From Rhipicephalus microplus (lineage: Eukaryota > Arthropoda > Arachnida > Ixodida > Ixodidae): a stretch of DNA of 64,000 nucleotides. The position numbers and the translations under genes were made by a program. The stretch spans positions 8,648,001 through 8,712,000 of the forward strand of contig NC_134701.1 in assembly GCF_043290135.1 (NCBI RefSeq). Reading direction: 5' to 3'. The notes beneath the pieces are model-generated. The model was not told the origin of the DNA. It saw only the letters and a program-made list of their open reading frames with translations, and searched no databases. Position 1 is the first letter of the stretch. Each line of letters begins with the position of its first letter. Positions 56,143-64,000 of the stretch are shown piece by piece.

Positions 56143-56902
56143 GATGATAGCTCTGAAGAAATGGTCTGACGGTGGTGAGAGTGGAGCAGGACGGTCCCCG
56201 TGGCGCAATTCGCTAGCGCGATCGGCTGTTAACCGAAAAGTTGGAGGTTCGAGCCCTCCCGGGTGGGGTCTGTTGCTTTTTTCTTTGCGCCGATAGCTTT
56301 GAAGATATGTTCTGATGGTGGTGAGAGTGGAGCACGATTGTTGCCGTGGCGCAATTGGCTAGCGCGATCTGCTCTTAACCGAAAGGTTCGAGCTCACCCG
56401 GTGGTGGTTCGAAAGGTTCGAGCTCACCCGGTGGTGGTGCGGCGCTTTTTTTTTCTTTGCGCTGATAGCTTTGAAGATATGTTCTGATGGTGGTGAGAGT
56501 GGAGCACGACTGTCTCCATGGCGCAACTGGCTAGCGCGATCGGCTGTTAACCGAAAAGTTGGAGGTTCGAGCCCTCCCGGGTGGGGTCTGTTGCTTTTTT
56601 CTTTGCGCAGATAGCTTTGAAGATATGTTCTGATGGTGGTGAGAGTGGAGCACGATTGTCTCCGTGGCGCAATTGGCTAGCGCGATCTGCTCTTAACCGA
56701 AAGGTTGGAGGTTCGAGCCCACCCGGTGGTGGTGCGGTGCTTTTTTTTCTTTGCGCTGATAGCTTTGAAGATATGTTCCGATGGTGGTGAGAGTGGAGCA
56801 CGACTGTCTCCGTGGCGCAAGTGGCTAGTGCGATCGGCTGTTAACCGAAAGGTTGGAGGTTCGAGCCCACCCGGTGGTGGTGCGGTGCTTTTTTTTCTTT
56901 GG
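56143..56902 (+). repeat. 760-bp (five-monomer) tandem duplication, copy 2
   Basis: Nearly identical to copy 1. It ends where GGGCTGATAG replaces GGGATGATAG, which marks the breakpoint inside the linker just after the T-run. Confidence 0.8.
56340..56436 (+). pseudogene. Second copy of the T-arm-rearranged monomer
   Basis: Matches the monomer at 55580 exactly as far as I can see, and lies 760 bp further on inside a five-monomer tandem duplication. Confidence 0.8.
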
Positions 56903-58275
56903 GCTGATAGCTTTGAAGATATGTTCTGATGGTGGTGAGAGGGGAGCAAGACTGTCTCCGTGGCGCAATGGGCTAGCGCGATCGGCTGTTGACCGAAAGG
57001 TTGGAGTTATGAGCCCTCCCGGGAGTGGTGTGTTGCTTTTTTCTTTGAGGTAATAGCTTTGAAGATATGTTCTGATGGTGGTGAGAGTGGAGCAGGACTG
57101 TCTTCGTGGCGCAATTGGCTAGCGCGATCGGCTGTTAACCGAAAGGTTGGAGGTTCGAGCCCAACCGGTGGTGGTGCGGCGGTTTTTTTTCCTTGGGGTG
57201 ATAGCTCTGAAGAAATGTTCTGACGGTGGTCTGAGTGGAGCACGACTGTCTCCGTGGGGCAATTGGCTAGCGCGATCGCCTGTTAACCGAAAGGTTGGAG
57301 GTTCGAGCCCACCCGGTGGTGGTGCGGCGCTTTTTTTTCCTTGGGGTGATAGCTCTGAAGAAATGGTCTGACGGTGGTGAGAGTGGAGCAGGACGGTCCC
57401 CATGGCGCAATTGGCTAGCGCGATCGGCTGTTAACCGAAAAGTTGGAGGTTCGAGCCCTCCCGGGTGGAGTGTGTTGCTTTTTTCTTTGCGCTGATATCT
57501 TTGAAGATACGTTCTGATGGTGGTGAGAGTGGAGCACGATTGTCTCCATGGCGCAATTGGCTAGCGCGATCTGCTGTTAACCAAAAGGTTGGAGGTTCGA
57601 GCCCACCCGGTGGTGTGGCGCTTTTTTTTTCTTTGGGCTGATAGCTTTGAAGATATGTTCTAATTGTGGTGAGAGTGGAGCAGGACTGTCTCCGTGGCGC
57701 AATTGGCTAGCGCGATCGGCTGTTAACCGAAAGGTTGGAGTTTCGAGCCCTGCCGGGAGTGGTGTCTTGGTTTTTTCTTTGCGCTGATAGCTTTGAAGAT
57801 ATGTTCTGATGGTGATGAGAGTGGAGCACGAATGTCTCCATGGCGAAATTGGCTAGCGCGATCGGCTGTTAACCGAAAGGTTGGAGGATCGAGCCCACTC
57901 GGTGGTGGTGCGGTGCTTTTTTTTCTTTGGGCTGATAGCTTTGAAGATATGTTCTGATGGTGGTGAGAGGGGAGCAAGACTGTCTCCGTGGCGCAATGGG
58001 CTAGCGCGATAGGCTGTTGACCGAAAGGTTGGAGGTTTGAGCCCACCCGGTGGGGGTGCGGTGCTTTTTTTTCTTTGGGATGATAGCTCTGAAGAAATGG
58101 TCTGACGGTGGTGAGAGTGGAGCAGGACGGTCCCCGTGGCGCAATTCGCTAGCGCGATCGGCTGTTAACCGAAAAGTTGGAGGTTCGAGCCCTCCCGGGT
58201 GGGGTCTGTTGCTTTTTTCTTTGCGCCGATAGCTTTGAAGATATGTTCTGATGGTGGTGAGAGTGGAGCACGATT

Positions 58276-58372
58276 GTTGCCGTGGCGCAATTGCCTAGCG
58301 CGATCTGCTCTTAACCGAAAGGTTCGAGCTCACCCGGTGGTGGTTCGAAAGGTTCGAGCTCACCCGGTGGTG
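58276..58372 (+). pseudogene. Third copy of the T-arm-rearranged monomer
   Basis: Same 30-bp internal duplication and 7-base loss; differs by AATTGCCTA in the D-loop (G19 to C). Confidence 0.8.
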
Positions 58373-58578
58373 GTGCGGCGCTTTTTTTTTCTTTGCGCTG
58401 ATAGCTTTGAAGATATGTTCTGATGGTGGTGAGTGTGGAGCACGACTGTCTCCATGGCGCAACTGGCTAGCGCGATCGGCCGTTAACCGAAAGGTTGGAG
58501 GTTCGAGCCCACCCGGTGGTGGTGCGGTGCTTTTTTTCTTTGGGCTGATAGCTTTGAAGATATGTTCTGATGGTGGTG

Positions 58579-60347
58579 AGAGGGGAGCAAGACTGTCACC
58601 GTGGCGCAATGGGCTAGCGCGATCGGCTGTTGACCGAAAGGTTGGAGTTATGAGCCCTCCCGGGAGTGGTGTGTTGCTTTTTGCTTTGCGGTAATAGCTT
58701 TGAAGATATGTTCTGATGGTGGTGAGAGTGCAGCAGGACTGTCTTTGTGGCGCAATTGGCTAGCGCGATCGGCTGTTAACCGAAAGGTTGGAGGTTCGAG
58801 CCCACCCGGTGGTGGTGCGGCGCTTTTTTTTGGGGGGGTGATAGCTCTGAAGAAATGTTCTGACGGTGGTCAGAGTGGAGCACGACGGTCTCCGTGGGGC
58901 AATAGGCTAGCGCGATCGGTTGTTAACCGAAAGGTTGGAGGTTCGAGCCCACCCGGTGTCGGTGCGGCGGTTTTTTTTCTTTGGGCTGATAGCTCTGAAG
59001 AAATATTCTGACGGTGGTGAGAGTGGAGCAGGACTGTCTCCGTGGCGCAATTGGCTAGCGCGATCGGCTGTTAACCGAAAAGTGTGAGGTTCGAGCACAC
59101 CCGGTGATGGTGTGGCGCTTTTTTTTCTTTGCGCTGATAGCTTTGAAGATATGTTCTGATGGTGGTGAGAGTGGAGCAAGACTGTCTCCGTGGCGCAATG
59201 GGCTAGCGCGATCGGCTGTTAACCGAAAGGTTGGAGTTTCGAGCCCTCCCGGGTGTGGTGTGTTGCTTTTTTCTTTGCGCTGATAGCTTTGAAGATATGT
59301 TCTGATGGTGGTGAGAGTGGAGGAGGACTGTCTCCGTGGTGCAATTGGCTAGCGCGATCAGCTGTTAACCGAAAGGTGGGAGGTTTGAGCCCACCCGGTG
59401 GGGGTGCGGCGCTTTTTTTCTCTGCGCTGATAGCTTTGAACATATGTTCTGATGGTGGTGAGAGTGGAGCAAGACTGTCTCCGTGGCGCAATGGGCTAGC
59501 GCGATCGGCTGTTAACCGAAAGGTTTGAGTTTCGTGCCCTCCCAGGATTGGTGTGTTGCTTTTTTCTTTGTGGTAATAGCTTTTAGGATATGTTCTGATG
59601 GTGGTGAGAGTGGAGCAGGACTGTCTTTGTGGCGCAATTGGCTAGCGCGTTCGGCTGTTATCCGAAAGGTTGGAGGTTTGAGCCCACCCGGTGGGGGTGC
59701 GGTGCTTTTTTTTTCTTTGGGGTGATAGCTCTGAAGAAATGGTCTGACGGTGGTGAGAGTAGAGCAGGACGGTCCCCGTGGCGCAATTCGCTAGCGCGAT
59801 CGGCTGTTAACCGAAAAGTTGGAGGTTCGAGCCCTCCCGGGTGGGGTCTGTTGCTTTTTTCTTTGCGCTGATAGCTTTGAAGATATGTTCTGATGGTGGT
59901 GAGAGTGGAGCACGATTGTCTCCGTGGCGCAATTGGCTAGCGCGATCTGCTCTTAACCGAAAGGTTGGAGGTTCGAGCCCACCCGGTGGTGGTGCGGCGC
60001 TTTTTTTTCTTTGCGCTGATAGCTTTGAAGATATGTTCTGATGGTGGTGAGAGTGGAGCACGACTGTCTCCGTGGCGCAAGTGGCTAGTGCGATCGGCTG
60101 TTAACCGAAAGGTTGGAGGTTCGAGCCCACCCGGTTGTGGTGCGGTGCTTTTTTTTTCTTTGGGCTGATAGCTTTGAAGATATGTTCTGATGGTGGTGAG
60201 AGGGGAGCAAGACTGTCTCCGTGGCGCAATGGGCTAGCGCGATCGGCTGTTGACCGAAAGGTTGGAGTTATGAGCCCTCCCGGGAGTGGTGTGTTGCTTT
60301 TTTCTTTGCGGTAATAGCTTTGAAGATATGTTCTGATGGTGGTGAGA
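58579..60347 (+). repeat. About 12-monomer block, repeated at 60935-62703
   Basis: Offset 2356 bp (16 monomers). Shared marks include a T-run passing directly into GGGGGGGTGATAG, the AAAAGTGTGAGG variable region and TTTTAGGATATG in a linker. The two copies differ in places, for example AAATGTTC against AAAGGTTC near 58850 and 61207. Confidence 0.75.
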
Positions 60348-60934
60348 GTTGAGCAGGACAGTCTTCGTGGCGCAATTGGCTAGCGCGATCGGCTGTTAAC
60401 CGAAAGGTTGGAGGTTCGAGCCCAACCGGTGGTGGTGCGGCGCTTTTTTTTCTTTGGGGTGATAGCTCTGAAGAAATCTTCTGACGGTGGTGAGAGTGGA
60501 GCACGACTGTCTCCGTGGGGCAATTGGCTAGCGCGATCGCCTGTTAACCGAAAGGTTGGAGGTTCGAGCCCACCCGGTGGTGGTGCGGCGCTTTTTTTTC
60601 GTTGGGGTGATAGCTCTGAAGAAATGGTCTGACGGTGGTGAGAGTGGAGCAGGACGGTCCCCGTGGCGCAAATGGCTAGCGCGATCGGCTGTTAACCGAA
60701 AAGTTGGAGGTTCGAGCCCTCCCGGGTGAAGTGTGTTGCTTTTTTCTTTGCGCTGATATCTTTGAAGATACGTTCTGATGGTGGTGAGAGTGGAGCACGA
60801 TTGTCTCCATGGCGCAATTGGCTAGCGCGATCTGCTGTTAACCAAAAGGTTGGAGGTTCGAGCCCACCCGGTGGTGGTGTGGCGCTTTTTTTTCTTAGGG
60901 CTGATAGCTTTGAAGATATGTTCTAATTGTGGTG

Positions 60935-62703
60935 AGAGGGGAGCAAGACTGTCTCCGTGGCGCAATGGGCTAGCGCGATCGGCTGTTGACCGAAAGGTTG
61001 GAGTTATGAGCCCTCCCGGGAGTGGTGTGTTGCTTTTTGCTTTGCGGTAATAGCTTTGAAGATATGTTCTGATGGTGGTGAGAGTGCAGCAGGACTGTCT
61101 TTGTGGCGCAATTGGCTAGCGCGATCGGCTGTTAACCGAAAGGTTGGAGGTTCGAGCCCACCCGGTGGTGGTGCGGCGCTTTTTTTTGGGGGGGTGATAG
61201 CTCTGAAGAAAGGTTCTGACGGTGGTCAGAGTGGAGCACGACGGTCTCCGTGGGGCAATAGGCTAGCGCGATCGGTTGTTAACCGAAAGGTTGGAGGTTC
61301 GAGCCCACCCGGTGTCGGTGCGGCGGTTTTTTTTCTTTGGGCTGATAGCTCTGAAGAAATATTCTGACGGTGGTGAGAGTGGAGCAGGACTGTCTCCGTG
61401 GCGCAATTGGCTAGCGCGATCGGCTGTTAACCGAAAAGTGTGAGGTTCGAGCACACCCGGTGATGGTGTGGCGCTTTTTTTTCTTTGCGCTGATAGTTTT
61501 GAAGATATGTTCTGATGGTGGTGAGAGTGGAGCAAGACTGTCTCCGTGGCGCAATGGGCTAGCGCGATCGGCTGTTAACCGAAAGGTTGGAGTTTCGAGC
61601 CCTCCCGGGTGTGGTGTGTTGCTTTTTTCTTTGCGCTGATAGCTTTGATGATATGTTCTGATGGTGGTGAGAGTGGAGGAGGACTGTCTACGTGGTGCAA
61701 TTGGCTAGCGCGATCAGCTGTTAACCGAAAGGTTGGAGGTTTGAGCCCACCCGGTGGTGGTGCGGCGCTTTTTTTCTCTGCGCTGATAGCTTTGAACATA
61801 TGTTCTGATGGTGGTGAGAGTGGAGCAAGACTGTCTCCGTGGCGCAATGGGCTAGCGCGATCGGCTGTTAACCGAAAGGTTTGAGTTTCGTGCCCTCCCA
61901 GGATTGGTGTGTTGCTTTTTTCTTTGTGGTAATAGCTTTTAGGATATGTTCTGATGGTGGTGAGAGTGGAGCAGGACTGTCTTTGTGGCGCAATTGGCTA
62001 GCGCGTTCGGCTGTTATCCGAAAGGTTGGAGGTTTGAGCCCACCCGGTGGGGGTGCGGTGCTTTTTTTTTCTTTGGGGTGATAGCTCTGAAGAAATGGTC
62101 TGACGGTGGTGAGAGTAGAGCAGGACGGTCCCCGTGGCGCAATTCGCTAGCGCGATCGGCTGTTAACCGAAAAGTTGGAGGTTCGAGCCCTCCCGGGTGG
62201 GGTCTGTTGCTTTTTTCTTTGCGCTGATAGCTTTGAAGATATGTTCTGATGGTGGTGAGAGTGGAGCACGATTGTCTCCGTGGCGCAATTGGCTAGCGCG
62301 ATCTGCTCTTAACCGAAAGGTTGGAGGTTCGAGCCCACCCGGTGGTGGTGCGGCGCTTTTTTTTCTTTGCGCTGATAGCTTTGAAGATATGTTCTGATGG
62401 TGGTGAGAGTGGAGCACGACTGTCTCCGTGGCGCAAGTGGCTAGTGCGATCGGCTGTTAACCGAAAGGTTGGAGGTTCGAGCCCACCCGGTGGTGGTGCG
62501 GTGCTTTTTTTTTCTTTGGGCTGATAGCTTTGAAGATATGTTCTGATGGTGGTGAGAGGGGAGCAAGACTGTCTCCGTGGCGCAATGGGCTAGCGCGATC
62601 GGCTGTTGACCGAAAGGTTGGAGTTATGAGCCCTCCCGGGAGTGGTGTGTTGCTTTTTTCTTTGCGGTAATAGCTTTGAAGATATGTTCTGATGGTGGTG
62701 AGA
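60935..62703 (+). repeat. About 12-monomer block, second copy
   Basis: Partner of 58579-60347. It ends where GAGTGCAGCAGG here replaces GAGTTGAGCAGG. Confidence 0.75.
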
Positions 62704-63448
62704 GTGCAGCAGGACTGTCTTTGTGGCGCAATTGGCTAGCGCGATCGGCTGTTAACCGAAAGGTTGGAGGTTCGAGCCCACCCGGTGGTGGTGCGGCGCT
62801 TTTTTTTGGGGTGATAGCTCTGAAGAAATGTTCTGACGGTGGTCAGAGTGGAGGAGGACTGTCTCCGTGGTGCAATTGGCTAGCGCGATCAGCTGTTAAC
62901 CGAAAGGTTTGAGGTTTGAGCCCACCCGGTGGTGGTGCGGCGCTTTTTTTCTCTGCGCTGATAGCTTTGAACATATGTTCTGATGGGGGTGAGAGTGGAG
63001 CAAGACTGTCTCCGTGGCGCAATGGGCTAGCGCGATCGGCTGTTAACCGAAAGGTTTGAGTTTCGTGCCCTCCCAGGATTGGTGTGTTGCTTTTTTCTTC
63101 GTGGTAATAGCTTTTAAGATATGTTCTGATGGTGGTGAGAGTGGAGCAGGACTGTCTTTGTGGCGCAATTGGCTAGCGTGTTCGGCTGTTATCCGAAAGG
63201 TTGGAGGTTTGAGCCCACCCGGTGGGGGTGCGGTGCTTTTTTTTTCTTTGGGGTGATAGCTCTGAAGAAATGGTCTGACGGTGGTGAGAGTGGAGCAGGA
63301 CGGTCCCCGTGGCGCAATTCGCTAGCGCGATCGGCTGTTAACCGAAAAGTTGGAGGTTCGAGCCCTCCCGGGTGGGGTCTGTTGCTTTTTTCTTTGCGCC
63401 GATAGCTTTGAAGATATGTTCTGATGGTGGTGAGAGTGGAGCACGATT

Positions 63449-63545
63449 GTTGCCTTGGCGCAATTGGCTAGCGCGATCTGCTCTTAACCGAAAGGTTCGA
63501 GCTCACCCGGTGGTGGTTCGAAAGGTTCGAGCTCACCCGGTGGTG
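63449..63545 (+). pseudogene. Fourth copy of the T-arm-rearranged monomer
   Basis: Same rearrangement with acceptor-side change GTTGCCTTGG. Its flanks match those of the 58276 copy at an offset of about 5.17 kb. Confidence 0.8.
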
Positions 63546-64000
63546 GTGCGGCGCTTTTTTTTTCTTTGCGCTGATAGCTTTGAAGATATGTTCTGATGGT
63601 GGTGAGAGTGGAGCACGACTGTCTCCATGGCGCAACTGGCTAGCGCGATCGGCCGTTAACCGAAAGGTTGGAGGTTCGAGCCCACCCGGTGGTGGTGCTG
63701 TGCTTTTTTTTCTTTGGGCTGATAGCTTTGAAGATATGTTCTGATGGTGGTGAGAGGGGAGCAAGACTGTCACCGTGGCGCAATGGGCTAGCGCGATCGG
63801 CTGTTGACCGAAAGGTTGGAGTTATGAGCCCTCCCGGGAGTGGTGTGTTGCTTTTTGCTTTGCGGTAATAGCTTTGAAGATATGTTCTGATGGTGGTGAG
63901 AGTGCAGCAGGACTGTCTTTGTGGCGCAATTGGCTAGCGCGATCAGCTGTTAACCGAAAGGTTGGAGGTTCGAGCCCACCCGGTGGTGGTGCGGTGCGTT

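Larger units (their letters stand above)
1..64000 (+). repeat. tRNA-Asn-derived tandem satellite array, monomer about 147-148 bp
   Basis: The window is filled end to end by one monomer repeated head to tail, and the array runs off both edges. The first twenty tRNA-like starts are 81, 228, 376, 525, 673, 821, 967, 1116, 1263, 1410, 1557, 1705, 1851, 2000, 2146, 2294, 2442, 2589, 2737 and 2885, with spacing 146-149 bp. Each monomer is a 74-nt tRNA-Asn-like body plus a linker of about 74 bp: G/T-rich tail, T5-T9 run, CTTTG, a GATAGCTTTGAAGATATG-type core and GGTGGTGAGAGTGGAGCA. The linker is as conserved as the tRNA part, so the whole monomer is homogenised as a unit. Most monomers carry GCTAGC, CGATCG and GTTAAC hexamers. 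No stretch over 300 bp escapes the pattern, and no unrelated gene is seen anywhere. Animal origin is inferred from the tRNA type; the function of the array is unknown. Confidence 0.97.

Noticed and set aside
1..64000. CRISPR array or prokaryotic tRNA operon
   Set aside because: The repeat is about 148 bp with no unique spacers. The tRNA type lacks encoded CCA and is followed by Pol III-style T-runs, which fits a nuclear eukaryotic origin.
1..64000. tRNA-derived SINE family
   Set aside because: SINEs are dispersed, have a 3' A-rich or simple-repeat tail and target-site duplications. Here copies are strictly head to tail, abut without duplications and share one linker.

Overview
The whole 64-kb window is one uninterrupted head-to-tail satellite array. 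Its monomer averages about 147.6 bp, measured over the 19 steps from position 81 to 2885, which implies roughly 430-435 monomers, all on the + strand. About half of each monomer (74 nt) is a tRNA-Asn(GUU)-like sequence. It has a 7-nt acceptor strand GTCTCCG, a TG GCGC...GCGC D-arm, the anticodon loop CTGTTAA and the T-loop TTCGAGC. The other half (about 74 bp) is a conserved linker that opens with a T-run resembling an RNA polymerase III terminator and ends with a conserved GGTGGTGAGAGTGGAGCA-type segment. I found no protein-coding gene, rRNA, transposon, LTR or CRISPR array. The many short open frames on both strands are translations of the same monomer.

Organism: the tRNA body (GTCTCCGTGGCGCAATTGG start, CTGTTAA loop, no encoded CCA, T-run after the gene) matches the animal type of tRNA-Asn(GUU). 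It does not match plant, yeast or bacterial types as I know them. An animal nuclear genome is the best inference; I cannot name the lineage.

Nearly all monomers share the same departures from a folded tRNA: A27:A43 in the anticodon stem, A51:A63 in the T-stem and U4:U69 in the acceptor stem. The founder copy was therefore probably already degenerate before amplification, or drifted early and was homogenised. The internal promoter blocks (A-box, B-box) and the T-run are much better preserved than the stems. Several subfamilies have lost the tRNA identity altogether, with anticodons reading CTT, GTG, GTA, ATT or GGT, a one-base anticodon deletion, or a T-arm rearrangement.

Layout. 1-8033 is the right part of a block repeated almost perfectly at 43120-51152. 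8034-10060 is a connecting mosaic. 10061-22440 is a tandem pair of about 6.32 kb. 22441-23583 is a connector related to 8.7-9.0 kb. 23584-37687 is a tandem pair of about 7.06-7.2 kb. 37688-43119 is a mosaic with a 5-monomer block used twice. 51153-64000 is a denser mosaic of recent duplications at offsets near 2.8, 2.7, 2.36 and 0.76 kb, and it alone holds the rearranged T-arm subfamily. The pattern is that of a higher-order-repeat satellite evolving by unequal exchange and conversion. Because blocks of several kb are nearly identical, the exact copy number and order also depend on the assembly being right.
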